From contig NZ_JACBGN010000016.1 of the NCBI RefSeq assembly GCF_013401435.1, forward strand, positions 1-53,695: 53,695 bases of DNA, given 5' to 3'. The translations under genes were made by a program, and so were the position numbers. This stretch comes from Streptomyces sp. BR123. GTDB taxonomy: Bacteria; Actinomycetota; Actinomycetes; Streptomycetales; Streptomycetaceae. The notes beneath the pieces are model-generated. The model was not told where the DNA came from. It made no database searches and saw nothing but the letters and a program-made list of their open reading frames with translations. How positions within the stretch are numbered: position 1 is the stretch's first letter; each line of letters starts with the position of its first letter. This document shows positions 25,269 through 38,519 of this stretch, piece by piece.

Positions 25269-27295
25269 TGGCCGTCGCGGTGGCGGAGGCGGCCACGCGG
25301 CGGGCGCCGGCACGCGGGGGCCGCGCACTGGTCGCGGCCGCGGTCCTCGTCGCGTGGGCCGCTCTGTGGCTGGTCCTGCGCGGCAGCCACACCCTGGCCC
25401 TCGACACCGCCGAACTGACACCGCTCCACCGGAAGTTCAATGAGATCAACGACGCCGTCGGAGCCGGCCGCAACAGCAACCCGGTCTTTCTCTACGTCTT
25501 CAACGAGATCCGGCTGGTCATCGACAACCTGGTGGGGTTCCTCCAGGCGCTGCTCTCACAGCCGTCCTTCGGCCGTTCGGTCCCCGTGGTCGGCTGGCTG
25601 GGCGTCGTCGCCCTCGTCGGGTACGCATCATGGCTGTTCGGGAACGTACGGGTGGCCGTGCTGGCCGTCGCCGGCTTCGTCCTCTTCGGCCTGCAGGGGC
25701 TGTGGCGGGAGAGCATGGACACGCTCGCCCTGACCGTGGCGGCCGTCCTCGTCTCACTGCTCATCGGCATCCCGCTCGGTGTCTGGGCCGGGCTGTCCGA
25801 CCGGGTGCACCGCCTGGCGACCCCGGTGCTCGACTTCATGCAGACGATGCCGACGTTCGTCTACCTGGCCCCGCTGACGCTGTTCTTCCTCATCGGCCCG
25901 GCGTCCGCCACCATCGCCACGCTGATCTTCGCTACGCCGCCCGCGGTGCGCATCACCGCCCATGCGATCCGCTCGGTCCCCGCCGCCACCGTCGAGGCGG
26001 CCGAGTCGCTGGGTGCGACCCGGCGCCAGACGCTCACCACCGTGCTGCTGCCGATGTCGAAGCGGACCATCGTGCTGGGGGTGAACCAGACCATCATGGC
26101 CGCCCTGTCCATGGTCACCGTCGCCGCGCTGATCGATGCCCCCGGGCTGGGCAAGACGGTCGTCAAGGCGCTGGAGACCCTCGACGTCGGTGTGGCGTTC
26201 AACGCCGGTCTCGCCATCGTCGTGATGGCCATCCTGCTCGACCGGGTGACCACCGCGGCGAGCGAGCGAAGCGAGATGGGGGTCCCGCCGGCCGAAGGCC
26301 GGGGGAGGGGGGAGCACGGCCGACAGGGCGGCGGCCGCTCGGCGCCGTGGCGCCGCCCCCTGTTCCTCGCGGCGGGCGTACTCACCGCCGTGTGCGTATG
26401 GCTCTCCCACACCTACGTATGGGCGGCGCAGTTCCCGGGCGGCACCGGGGTGGGCGGCGCCATCGCCCGCTCGGCGGACTCGGCCACCGCATGGGCGCAG
26501 GGCAGTCTCGCCGGCGTGACGAACGGTCTGCGGGAGGTGGTCACCACGCTGCTGCTCAACCCCTTCGAGGCGCTGCTGACCGGCTCCCCGTGGTGGCTGG
26601 TCGCCGCGGTGGTCGTGGCCTTCGGCACGCTGCTGGGCGGTCCGCGGGCGGGGGCGACCGTGGCGGTGTGCGTGGCGCTGATCGTCGCTACGGGCCTGTG
26701 GCGGGACAGCATGACGACGCTGGCCTCCAGCATGGTGGCGACGGTCATCGTGATGGCCCTCGGCGTCGTGGTGGGCGTGTGGATGGGCCGCAGCGCCTTG
26801 GCCGACCGGCTGGTCCGCCCCGTGCTCGACGCGGGCCAGACCATGCCGGCCTTCGTCTACCTGGTGCCGTTTCTCGCCCTGTTCGGTGCGAGCCGGTTCA
26901 CGGCGATCACGGCGGCGATCGTCTACGCGGCCCCCGTGACGATCAAGATCATCGCGGACGGGGTGCGAGGGGTGCCGCAGGCCACGGTGGAGGCGGCGAC
27001 ATCGGCCGGCTCCAGCGCCTGGCAGGTCATCACGAAGGTGCAGCTCCCGATGGCGCGCAGCGCCCTCGCCCTCGCGGCGAACCAGGGGCTGGTCTACGTC
27101 CTGTCGATGGTCGTCGTCGGCGGGCTGGTGGGGGCGGGTGCCCTCGGCTACGACGTCGTGGCGGGATTCTCCCAGGGCCAGTTGTACGGCAAGGGGCTGG
27201 CGGCGGGCCTGGCCATCGTGCTGCTCGGCGTCATGTTCGACCGAATCACCCAGGCGGCGGCGCACCGGGCCGCACGAGCCCCCAGCGGGCGCTGA
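25268..27295 (+). CDS. proW: Glycine betaine ABC transporter permease, two fused ProW domains
   Basis: 675 residues, about twice the length of ProW, because two permease domains are fused. Domain 1 has FMQTMPTFVYLAPLTLFF and ESLGATRRQTLTTVLLP; domain 2 has AGQTMPAFVYLVPFLALF and SAWQVITKVQLP (EAA loops). Each domain follows a conserved LWRxSMxTLA entry. The linker (residues about 331-360, SERSEMGVPPAEGRGRG) is encoded by a hairpin-forming repeat-like element. The GTG start overlaps the proV stop (TAGTG). Fused permeases of this type occur in other actinobacterial betaine systems; in a single chain both halves of the channel are present. Confidence 0.88.
   Translation: MAVAVAEAATRRAPARGGRALVAAAVLVAWAALWLVLRGSHTLALDTAELTPLHRKFNEINDAVGAGRNSNPVFLYVFNEIRLVIDNLVGFLQALLSQPSFGRSVPVVGWLGVVALVGYASWLFGNVRVAVLAVAGFVLFGLQGLWRESMDTLALTVAAVLVSLLIGIPLGVWAGLSDRVHRLATPVLDFMQTMPTFVYLAPLTLFFLIGPASATIATLIFATPPAVRITAHAIRSVPAATVEAAESLGATRRQTLTTVLLPMSKRTIVLGVNQTIMAALSMVTVAALIDAPGLGKTVVKALETLDVGVAFNAGLAIVVMAILLDRVTTAASERSEMGVPPAEGRGRGEHGRQGGGRSAPWRRPLFLAAGVLTAVCVWLSHTYVWAAQFPGGTGVGGAIARSADSATAWAQGSLAGVTNGLREVVTTLLLNPFEALLTGSPWWLVAAVVVAFGTLLGGPRAGATVAVCVALIVATGLWRDSMTTLASSMVATVIVMALGVVVGVWMGRSALADRLVRPVLDAGQTMPAFVYLVPFLALFGASRFTAITAAIVYAAPVTIKIIADGVRGVPQATVEAATSAGSSAWQVITKVQLPMARSALALAANQGLVYVLSMVVVGGLVGAGALGYDVVAGFSQGQLYGKGLAAGLAIVLLGVMFDRITQAAAHRAARAPSGR
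26258..26306. repeat. Hairpin element coding for the linker of the fused permease
   Basis: A run of GCGAGCGAGCGAAGCGAGAT followed by TCCC-G-CCGGCC-GAA-GGCCGG-GGGA (stem at 26283-26306). From memory, GAAGCGAGATGGGGGTCCC with a variable GC hairpin is a common intergenic element in Streptomyces. Here it lies in frame inside a gene. Confidence 0.6.
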
Positions 27296-27317
27296 GGCAG
27301 GAGAAGGGGCACAACGC

Positions 27318-28334
27318 ATGGCAGGAAACCTCAACACAGGGCCGGCGCCGCTGCGGCGGCCCGCCAGGCTGGCGGCTGTGGCCGGCCTGTCGGTGCTCGC
27401 CCTCGCGCTCAGCGGATGCGGCGGCGCGAAGGTCGGGGAGGCGGGCACCGGACCGTCGGGCGCAGGGGGCGGCGCCGGCACGTGCGGCTCCTTCAACCTC
27501 GCCGTCAACCCGTGGGTCGGCTACGAGGCCAACGCGGCGGTCATCGCCTACGTCGCGAAGAAAGACCTCGGCTGCGAGGTGATCAAGAAGGACCTCAAGG
27601 AAGAGGTCGCCTGGCAGGGGTTCGGCACGGGCGAGGTCGATGCGATCGTCGAGAACTGGGGCCACCCGGATCTGAAGAAGAAGTACATCGAGGAGCAGCA
27701 GACGGCCGTCGCCGCCGGCGAGACGGGGAACAAGGGGGTCATCGGCTGGTATGTGCCGCCGTGGATGGCGCAGAAGTACCCGGACATCACCCAGTGGCAG
27801 AACCTGAACAAGTACGCGCAGCAGCTCAGGACCTCCGAGTCCGGCGACAAGGGGCAGCTGCTGGACGGGGATCCGTCGTTCGTCACCAACGACGGCGCCC
27901 TGGTGAAGAACCTGAACCTCGACTACAAGGTGGTGTACTCGGGGAGCGAGGCCGCGCTCATCCAGGCGTTCCGCCAGGCCGAGGCCAACAAGACGCCCGT
28001 CATCGGCTACTTCTACGAACCGCAGTGGCTCTTCTCGGAGTTGAAGCTCGTGAAGGTCCAGCTGCCGGAGTACAAGCCCGGCTGCGACGACGACCCGGAG
28101 AAGGTCGCCTGCGACTACCCCTTGTATGCGCTGGACAAGATCGTCAGCAAGAAGTTCGCCGATTCCGGCAGTCCCGCCTACCAGCTCGTAAAGAACTTCA
28201 ACTGGTCGAACGAGGACCAGAACCTCGTGGCGAAGTACATCGCGCAGGACAAGATGGCGCCGGAGGACGCCGCGAGGAAATGGGTGGAGGCCAACCGCGG
28301 GAAGGTCGACGCCTGGCTCGGGAAGAAGGGCTGA
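27318..28334 (+). CDS. proX: Glycine betaine-binding lipoprotein (ProX/OpuAC-like)
   Basis: 338 residues. Lipobox LSGC (Cys34), then a Gly-rich linker and an OpuAC domain: FNLAVNPWVGYEANAAVIAY, GTGEVDAIVENWGHPDL, VIGWYVPPWMAQKYPDITQW and GYFYEPQWLFSELKLVK. Several Trp and Tyr residues can form the aromatic cage that holds trimethylammonium groups. The ATG at 27318 is preceded by GGAGAAGGGG. It is the last gene before a strong terminator. The exact ligand (betaine, choline or carnitine) is not decided by sequence. Confidence 0.9.
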   Translation: MAGNLNTGPAPLRRPARLAAVAGLSVLALALSGCGGAKVGEAGTGPSGAGGGAGTCGSFNLAVNPWVGYEANAAVIAYVAKKDLGCEVIKKDLKEEVAWQGFGTGEVDAIVENWGHPDLKKKYIEEQQTAVAAGETGNKGVIGWYVPPWMAQKYPDITQWQNLNKYAQQLRTSESGDKGQLLDGDPSFVTNDGALVKNLNLDYKVVYSGSEAALIQAFRQAEANKTPVIGYFYEPQWLFSELKLVKVQLPEYKPGCDDDPEKVACDYPLYALDKIVSKKFADSGSPAYQLVKNFNWSNEDQNLVAKYIAQDKMAPEDAARKWVEANRGKVDAWLGKKG

Positions 28335-28344
28335 TCCGGCCTGA

Positions 28345-32261
<3,917 letters not shown>

Positions 32262-32273
32262 GGAGGCCCGACG

Positions 32274-32552
32274 ATGCTGCTCATCCCCTGCCCCTGGTGC
32301 GGGCCCCGCGACGAGGCCGAATTCCACTACGGCGGCCAGGCACACGTGCCCTATCCTGCGGACCCCGCGACCCTGAGCGACGAGGCGTGGGCCCGGTACC
32401 TCTTCTTCCGCGACAACCCCAAGGGGCCCTTCGCCGAGCGGTGGAGCCACGCGGACGGCTGCCGCCGCTGGTTCAACGCCGTCCGGGACACAGCGACCAA
32501 CGAGATCCTCGCCGTCTACCGGACCGGCGAGCCGAGGCCGGTGACCGCATGA
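32274..32552 (+). CDS. soxD: Sarcosine oxidase delta subunit
   Basis: 92 residues. MLLIPCPWCGPRDEAEFHYG and GQAHVPYP hold the CPxCG and His ligands of the structural zinc; LFFRDNPKGPFAERWSHADG is the usual core. It starts 12 bases after the soxB stop and overlaps soxA by four bases. Confidence 0.95.
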   Translation: MLLIPCPWCGPRDEAEFHYGGQAHVPYPADPATLSDEAWARYLFFRDNPKGPFAERWSHADGCRRWFNAVRDTATNEILAVYRTGEPRPVTA

Positions 32553-35371
32553 CCGCGCCCTTCCGCCTGCCCCGAGGGGGCCGCATCCGACGGGACCAGC
32601 CGCTCTCCTTCCGCTTCGACGGCGTGGAGTACCGGGGCTACCGGGGCGACACCCTCGCCTCCGCCCTGCTCGCCTGCGGTGTCCACCAGACCGGCACCAG
32701 CATCAGACTCGGCCGGCCGCGCGGGATCTTCACCGCCGGAGTCGAGGAGCCGAACGCGGTCGTCCAGATCGAGGAGCCGTTCCCCGAACCGATGCTCGCT
32801 GCGACGGCCGTCGAGCTGTACGACGGTCTCGTTGCGAGCAGCCTGCCCGGCCGGGGCCGGCTCGCCGGCGCACCGGACCCCGCCCGCTACGACGCCGTGC
32901 ACGCCCATTGCGACCTGCTGGTCGTCGGCGCGGGGCCGGCCGGTCTCGCCGCCGCCACGGCCGCCGCCCGCATCGGGGCGCGCGTGATCCTCGCCGACGA
33001 CCAGCCCGAGCCGGGCGGCAGCCTGCTCGGCACGGGCGAGTTGCCGGGGTGGGCGGCCGAGGCCGGCGCGGAGCTCGCAGCGGCGCCCGAGGTCCGTGTG
33101 CTGCCCCGAACCACCGTCTTCGGGTACTACGACGACAACCACGTACTCGCCGTGGAACGCCGCACCCACCACCTCGGCGCGCAGGCCCCCTCGTACGTCT
33201 CACGCGAGCGGGTCTGGCGGATCCGGGCACGCCGGGTCGTCCTGGCGACCGGCGCGCACGAACGCCCGCTCGCCTTCGCCGACAACGACCGCCCCGGCGT
33301 GATGCTCGCCGGCGCCGCCCGTACGTACGTCAACCGGTTCGGAGTCGTCCCGGGCCGCCGCGCGGTCGTGTTCACCACCAACGACAGCGCCTACGCGGCC
33401 GCACTGGACCTGGCTGCGGCCGGCGTGGACGTCGCTGCGGTCGTGGACGCCCGGACCGAGCCGGGTCCGTGGGCGGGCCGGGCCGCCGGGGCCGGGATCG
33501 AGGTGCTCGCCGGGCATGCGGTGACGGGCACGGCGGGCGCACCGCAGGTCTCCTCCGTGACGGTGTCCCTCCTCGGGGAAGGCGCCGCCGCCCGCGAGAT
33601 CGCCGCCGATCTGCTCCTCGTGTCCGGCGGCTGGAACCCGGTCGTCCACCTGTTCGGCCAGGCGGGCGGGCGCCTGCGCCACGACGCGGCGCTGGGGACG
33701 TTCGTACCGGACGGCTGCCGCCAGGCGGTGGAGGCCGTCGGCGCCGCACGCGGCGAGTCCGCCCTGTCCCGCTGCCTGGCCGAGGGCAGGGCCGCGGGGG
33801 TCCGGGCGCTCGAATCCGAGGGCTTCGCCGTCCACAACGCCCTCCCGCTTCCGTCGGTGGCCGATCAGCCCGGGACACCTCCCCGTCACCTGTGGGTGGT
33901 GCCCGGGGCCGACACGGCGCGCTGCTTCGTCGACCTCCAGCGCGACGTCACCGTCGACGACCTCGCCCGCGCGGCGGGCGCCGGCCTCCGGTCGGTGGAA
34001 CACCTCAAGCGCTACACCACGGCGGGCACGGCGAACGACCAGGGCAAAACCTCGGGTGTGCTCGCCGGCGCGGTCGCCGCGCAGCTGCTGGGCGTCGACT
34101 TCTCCGAGTTGGGCACCACGACCTTCCGCGCTCCGTACGTGCCGGTCTCCTTCGCCGCGCTCGCGGGCCGCGACCGGGGGGTGCTGCACGACCCCGTACG
34201 CGTGACCCCGCTGCACGACTGGCACGCCGCGCACGGAGCCGTCTTCGAGAACGTCGGCCAGTGGAAACGCCCTTGGTACTACCCGCAGCCCGGCGAGGAC
34301 ATGGCGGCTGCGGTGCTGCGCGAATGCCGGGCCGCCCGCGAGGGCGTCGCCGTCATGGACGCCTCCACCCTCGGCAAGATCGACGTACAGGGGCCGGATG
34401 CCGCAGTCTTCCTGGATCGGCTCTACACCAACATGATCAGCACCCTGAAGGTCGGCATGATCCGCTACGGCGTCATGTGCCGCGCCGACGGGATGGTCTT
34501 CGACGACGGCACCGCCATCCGCCTCGCCGCCGACCGCTTCCTCGTCACCACCACGACGGGCAACGCCGCGGCCGTACTGGACTGGATGGAGGAGTGGCTC
34601 CAGACGGAGTGGCCCGATCTGCGCGTGCACTGCACCTCGGTCACCGAGCAGTGGGCCACCGTCGCCCTGGTCGGGCCGCGCTCCCGGGACGTACTGCGAG
34701 AGCTGGCCCCGCAGCTCGCCGTGGGCGCGGCCGGATTCCCGTTCATGGCCTGGCGCGACACGGCCGTCGCCGGGATTCCGGCCCGGGTCTGCCGAATCAG
34801 CTTCTCCGGCGAGCTGGCCTACGAGGTCAACGTACTGCCGTGGCAGGCCCCGGCGCTGTGGACGGCGCTGTACGAGGCCGGCCGCCCGCTCGGCATCACC
34901 CCGTACGGCACCGAGGCCATGCACGTCCTGCGCGCCGAGAAGGGCTATCCGATCATCGGCCAGGACACCGACGGCACCGTGACCCCGCAGGACCTCGGCA
35001 TGGACTGGGTGGTGTCCCGGAAGAAGCCCGACTTCATCGGCAAGCGCTCGTACACCCGGACCGACACCGCCAGGCCCGACCGCAAGCACCTCGTGGGGCT
35101 GCTGCCGGACGACCCCGCAGTCCTGCTGCCCGAAGGCACCCAACTGGTCGCTGCCGCCCCGCTGGCCGAGCCACCGGTGCCGATGCTCGGCCACGTCACC
35201 TCCAGCTACCGCAGCGCAGCGCTCCACCGGAGTTTCGCCCTCGCCCTGGTCAAGGGCGGCCGGGACCGCATCGGCGACCGGCTGTACGCGCCGGTGCGAG
35301 GGGAGCTGGTCCCGGTCACGGTCGCACCTGCCGTTCTCTACGACCCCGAGGGGGCACGCCGCGATGGCTGA
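32549..35371 (+). CDS. soxA: Sarcosine oxidase alpha subunit
   Basis: 940 residues in three parts: an N-terminal 2Fe-2S-like fold without cluster cysteines (about 1-100), an NAD-binding flavoprotein domain with LLVVGAGPAGLAAATAAARI (about 125-480), and a C-terminal GcvT-like folate domain (LGKIDVQGPDAAVFLDRLYT, EKGYPIIGQDTDGTVTPQDL). It makes methylene-tetrahydrofolate from the methyl group of sarcosine. Start and stop both overlap the neighbours, consistent with the BDAG order seen in Corynebacterium and Arthrobacter. Confidence 0.94.
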   Translation: MTAPFRLPRGGRIRRDQPLSFRFDGVEYRGYRGDTLASALLACGVHQTGTSIRLGRPRGIFTAGVEEPNAVVQIEEPFPEPMLAATAVELYDGLVASSLPGRGRLAGAPDPARYDAVHAHCDLLVVGAGPAGLAAATAAARIGARVILADDQPEPGGSLLGTGELPGWAAEAGAELAAAPEVRVLPRTTVFGYYDDNHVLAVERRTHHLGAQAPSYVSRERVWRIRARRVVLATGAHERPLAFADNDRPGVMLAGAARTYVNRFGVVPGRRAVVFTTNDSAYAAALDLAAAGVDVAAVVDARTEPGPWAGRAAGAGIEVLAGHAVTGTAGAPQVSSVTVSLLGEGAAAREIAADLLLVSGGWNPVVHLFGQAGGRLRHDAALGTFVPDGCRQAVEAVGAARGESALSRCLAEGRAAGVRALESEGFAVHNALPLPSVADQPGTPPRHLWVVPGADTARCFVDLQRDVTVDDLARAAGAGLRSVEHLKRYTTAGTANDQGKTSGVLAGAVAAQLLGVDFSELGTTTFRAPYVPVSFAALAGRDRGVLHDPVRVTPLHDWHAAHGAVFENVGQWKRPWYYPQPGEDMAAAVLRECRAAREGVAVMDASTLGKIDVQGPDAAVFLDRLYTNMISTLKVGMIRYGVMCRADGMVFDDGTAIRLAADRFLVTTTTGNAAAVLDWMEEWLQTEWPDLRVHCTSVTEQWATVALVGPRSRDVLRELAPQLAVGAAGFPFMAWRDTAVAGIPARVCRISFSGELAYEVNVLPWQAPALWTALYEAGRPLGITPYGTEAMHVLRAEKGYPIIGQDTDGTVTPQDLGMDWVVSRKKPDFIGKRSYTRTDTARPDRKHLVGLLPDDPAVLLPEGTQLVAAAPLAEPPVPMLGHVTSSYRSAALHRSFALALVKGGRDRIGDRLYAPVRGELVPVTVAPAVLYDPEGARRDG

Positions 35372-35993
35372 CACCGCTCACCACGTCGGCCTGCTGAGCC
35401 CGCTGTCCCAGTACGCCGGACGCTTCGCCCGCGCCACCCGCGCCTCGGGCGGTGCGCTGCGACTGGCCGAACTCCCCTTCCTCGCCCAGGTCAACGTGCG
35501 GCTGGACCCCAAGGGGCCGGCGGCGGACGCCGTCGCACTCGCCCTCGGATTCCCCCTGCCGCCGCAGCCCAACACCGTTGCGCGCGGCGGCGGGCTCGCC
35601 GCCCTGTGGCTGGGCCCGGACGAATGGCTGGTCGTCGGCCCGGCCGGAACGCGCACCCACCTCGAAGCCCGACTGCGCGAGGCCGTCGGCGACCGGCACG
35701 CGGCGGTCGTCGACGTCTCGGCCCAGCGCACCACGCTGCTCGTCGCTGGAGCCCGGGCCCGCGAACTCCTCGCTCACGGCTGCTCCCTCGACCTGCATCC
35801 CCGCACATTCGGCGCTGGCCGCTGCGCCCAGACCACGCTGGCCCGAGCCCAGGTGGTGCTGGTCCCACGCGACGGGTGCAGGCCCGGGTTCTGGGTCCTG
35901 GTGTGCTCCTCGTTCGCCGGCTACCTCGCCGCATGGCTCCTCGACGCCGCATTGGAGTACACCCAGGGCCGAGCGGACCCGACCGGGGCGTGA
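35364..35993 (+). CDS. soxG: Sarcosine oxidase gamma subunit
   Basis: 209 residues, the smallest GcvT-like subunit: LAELPFLAQVNVRLDPKG, GLAALWLGPDEWLVVGPAGT, DVSAQRTTLLVAGARARELL and QTTLARAQVVL. It overlaps soxA by eight bases. It completes the heterotetramer; no glyA or serine deaminase gene follows, unlike in many relatives. Confidence 0.92.
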   Translation: MADTAHHVGLLSPLSQYAGRFARATRASGGALRLAELPFLAQVNVRLDPKGPAADAVALALGFPLPPQPNTVARGGGLAALWLGPDEWLVVGPAGTRTHLEARLREAVGDRHAAVVDVSAQRTTLLVAGARARELLAHGCSLDLHPRTFGAGRCAQTTLARAQVVLVPRDGCRPGFWVLVCSSFAGYLAAWLLDAALEYTQGRADPTGA

Positions 35994-36130
35994 CCCGGAG
36001 GACGGACCGCCCAACCCCCCGGGCCGAGCACCGCCGGCGAGGAGGGCCGGCCCGACACCGCGAGGCCGCTTCACGTGGTTGACGTCTGCGCCGATCGGCC
36101 GACCCCCGACACCAGGCAGGATGGTGCCCC

Positions 36131-36340
36131 ATGACACCCGACGACTTGGTGGAGCCGGTCGACGGCCGGGGCTCCCTCGGCCACAACCGGGCGGCTCCCG
36201 AGGAGCTGCTGATCCGCTTGCTCGACATCAACCCCGGCTTCCTGTGGCGCCAGAACCTCCCGGCAGTCGCCCTCGATGCCGCGGTGGCCCACCCGGACCG
36301 CGATGTACGCAGCCGAGTCGTCGAGGCCCGACATGAGCTC
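36131..36340 (+). pseudogene. N-terminal fragment of a leucine-rich-variant/HEAT-like repeat protein
   Basis: MTPDDLVEPVDGRGSLGHN, APEELLIRLLDINPGF and AVALDAAVAHPDRDVRSRVV have the rhythm of Streptomyces LRV repeat proteins (PPELLxRLLxxP, AVAHPDxxVR). The reading is lost after about 70 codons where penicillin-acylase sequence begins on the other strand. It is probably a truncated gene; the family call is tentative. Confidence 0.4.
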
Positions 36341-36399
36341 CCAGTTCCTCGTCCACCAGGAGTCGGGCCAGCGCGTCCGGCAGAGCGGTGGCCGGGACC

Positions 36400-36949
36400 A
36401 GAGGGGGTGAGGGCGTGACGCAGCAGGGCCGGGCGCAGATGTCGGTGCTGCCAGATCTGGAACAGGGCGGCTGCGGCGGAGTCCGCTCGCTCGTCACCGT
36501 CCCAGCGGCCCAGCAGGGGGAGAGCGGAGCGGAGGTCGGGGTTCAGGCCCGCGCCCGCCCCGTCCCCGAGGCGGTCGACCAGCGTGGCGAGGATCGGGCG
36601 GGCCGCGCTGTTCACGGTGTCGGCCTGGAGGCGTACGCAGTGCTCGACGGTGACGTCCTTGCCTTACGCAGGACTTCGGCGATGCGTTCATGGCGGTAGC
36701 GGTGGTCCCAGTCGAGCCGATGGTGTGGCGGTCGTGGGGGAAGTCCTCGGGGAGGTTCCTCTCGTTGGCGCTGGGCAGCAGGTCCTCGGGCAGGTCGATC
36801 ACGGTCTGCAGGGCGTCGGCGGGGTGCGTGCCGTCCCATTCGTAGCGTCCGTCACCGGGAACCGGCAACAGCTCGTCCAAGCCGGGGCGAACCTGGACCC
36901 GGCCGGCGGCCCGCATGCCGATGGTGCCGCGGGCCGTCGCCCAGACCAT
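36400..36949 (-). pseudogene. Penicillin-acylase (Ntn hydrolase) C-terminal fragment, frameshifted
   Basis: Three minus-strand frames together give VWATARGTIGMRAAGRVQVR, DELLPVPGDGRYEWDG, LPSANERNLPEDFPHDRHTI, then LDWDHRYRHERIAEVLRKAR, then ALPLLGRWDGDERADSAAAA-LFQIW. These are the AN-x-RN and WDG-x-x-x-DS blocks of penicillin acylase beta chains. The signal peptide, alpha chain and catalytic N-terminal Ser are absent, so it is nonfunctional. Confidence 0.65.
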
Positions 36950-37049
36950 GGCTCGTCGAACCACTCGCCGCGATGGGCGCCACGACACTCCCACAAATCC
37001 GGACGTGGTACGAAGCGTGCAGCCGTGGCAGGCGACATGCACGAGTTCG

Positions 37050-38519
37050 TTAGGCGTCGGCGAGAAGGGGGTCATACGCGGTGTTCCTGCGGCGGCCGGA
37101 CATGAAGGAGAGGAAGTCGCCCACGAAGGCGCTGCGGCCGTAGGTGGCGTCGGTGGTGGTGAGGTCGCGGTGGAAGGCGGTGCGGAAGAGCGCCCGGTGT
37201 TCGTCCGCGTTGATGGTCCCGCTGCCGTCCTTGTCGGTGGCGTCGAAGAGCACCTCGGCGACGCGGATGAGCGCGGGTCCGGCGAGGGAGGGAACGGCGG
37301 CGGCGTACTCGTCGGCGCTGACGCGGCCGTCGCCGTTGGTGTCGAGGGCGGACTGGAGCTCGCGCCACCAGGCGGCGAAGGCGTCGTAGAGCCGGGTCTC
37401 CTCGGGTTCGTCCAGGTCAAGGCGGGTGGCCAGTTCGCGGGCCATGGCGGCGAGGTCAGGCCAGTCGAGGTGGCCGTCGCCAGTCTGGTCCAGCACCTGG
37501 CGGAAGAACTCCTCCGCCGAGCGCCGGCCCTCTCCCGTGGCCGCCGAGGCGTCCGGGACCGGGTAGGGGCCGGTGTTACCGCTCAGTGGTGTGAGGAGGC
37601 GGAGCAGAGCCGATGCCCGCTTCATGTGGGAACGCAGCGTGGTCACGGTTCGGGCGCGGGGGTCGTCGCTGTCGGGCGAGAGGGAGAGGGCCTCGATGAT
37701 GGTTTCGGCATTGATCCAGCCCTCGGGCAGGAAGCGTGTGAGCCCGGCGGCGAGGTAGGCGCCCTGCATGAGGGTCGGGGCGCCGGGCATCTCGGGCAGG
37801 CCGGCCCGGCGCCGGTAGGGCTCGGGGAGCGAGGCGACGGTGATCGCGCCGAGGAGCGGACCGACGACGGCCCGGCCGGCCGCCCACAGTGTCGGCGCGC
37901 CGTCGAGCAGTGCCGGGGCGGGCAGGTGGTCGAAGAGCCGGTAGAGGATGATGCGGGCTGCCTCGGTGTTCTCCAGCTCGTCCTCGACGACCCTGTCGAA
38001 GTACCGCCAGAAGTCGTTCAGGTCCTCGGGGAGTTCCCCGGCGTCGCCGTCGAGCGCGGCGAGGAAGGCGCGGTACTCGGCGTACATGCGCTCCATGGTG
38101 TCCTGGTCGAGCGGCTGACCGCTCAGTCGGCACATGGTGACGGCGCTCTCGTAGAGGGTGGCGACCACCCAGGCGCGGGTCGCGCGGTCCATGGCGTCGT
38201 AGGCGCGGCCGCGGGAGTCGGAGCCGCTCATGCGGGCGTGCAGCCTGTTGAGCCGGGCGGCCTCCCGTTTGCGTACCGCTGGGTCGGCGTCGAACATGCG
38301 CCGCATGCTGAGGAAGGTGTTGCGCAGCCGGCGCCAGGGGTGGGCGACGAAGGTTGAGTTGTCGGCGAGGGCGGCGCCGATCTGCGGGTGGGCGGCCTCC
38401 AGCACGGTGGCGCGGATCATGGCCAGCGCCCAGCGCGGGTCGTCGAAGAAGGCGCGGAACTGCGATTCCGGGCCGAACAGGGGTGCCTCGTCGGCCGTTC
38501 CCGTGGTTCCAGTCGTCAT
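37050..38519 (-). CDS. MpaB/DUF2236 oxygenase-like protein fused to a calcium-binding EF-hand domain
   Basis: 489 residues in two parts. Residues about 15-280 match the DUF2236 family (rubber oxygenase Lcp and the prenyl-cleaving MpaB): EAAHPQIGAALADNSTFVAH, PWRRLRNTFLSMRRM, RAWVVATLYESAVTM, LPEDLNDFWRYFDRVVEDEL. Residues about 345-480 form a calerythrin-like domain with three complete loops: DQTGDGHLDWPD, DTNGDGRVSADE and DKDGSGTINADE, each with acidic positions 1, 5 or equivalent, and Gly6. There is no signal peptide. The His usual in the family WVHATL block is Val here. The ATG overlaps the stop of a cis-prenyltransferase, so the two are coupled. A role in calcium-dependent oxidation of a polyprenyl product is inference. 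Confidence 0.82.
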   Translation of the reverse strand: MTTGTTGTADEAPLFGPESQFRAFFDDPRWALAMIRATVLEAAHPQIGAALADNSTFVAHPWRRLRNTFLSMRRMFDADPAVRKREAARLNRLHARMSGSDSRGRAYDAMDRATRAWVVATLYESAVTMCRLSGQPLDQDTMERMYAEYRAFLAALDGDAGELPEDLNDFWRYFDRVVEDELENTEAARIILYRLFDHLPAPALLDGAPTLWAAGRAVVGPLLGAITVASLPEPYRRRAGLPEMPGAPTLMQGAYLAAGLTRFLPEGWINAETIIEALSLSPDSDDPRARTVTTLRSHMKRASALLRLLTPLSGNTGPYPVPDASAATGEGRRSAEEFFRQVLDQTGDGHLDWPDLAAMARELATRLDLDEPEETRLYDAFAAWWRELQSALDTNGDGRVSADEYAAAVPSLAGPALIRVAEVLFDATDKDGSGTINADEHRALFRTAFHRDLTTTDATYGRSAFVGDFLSFMSGRRRNTAYDPLLADA

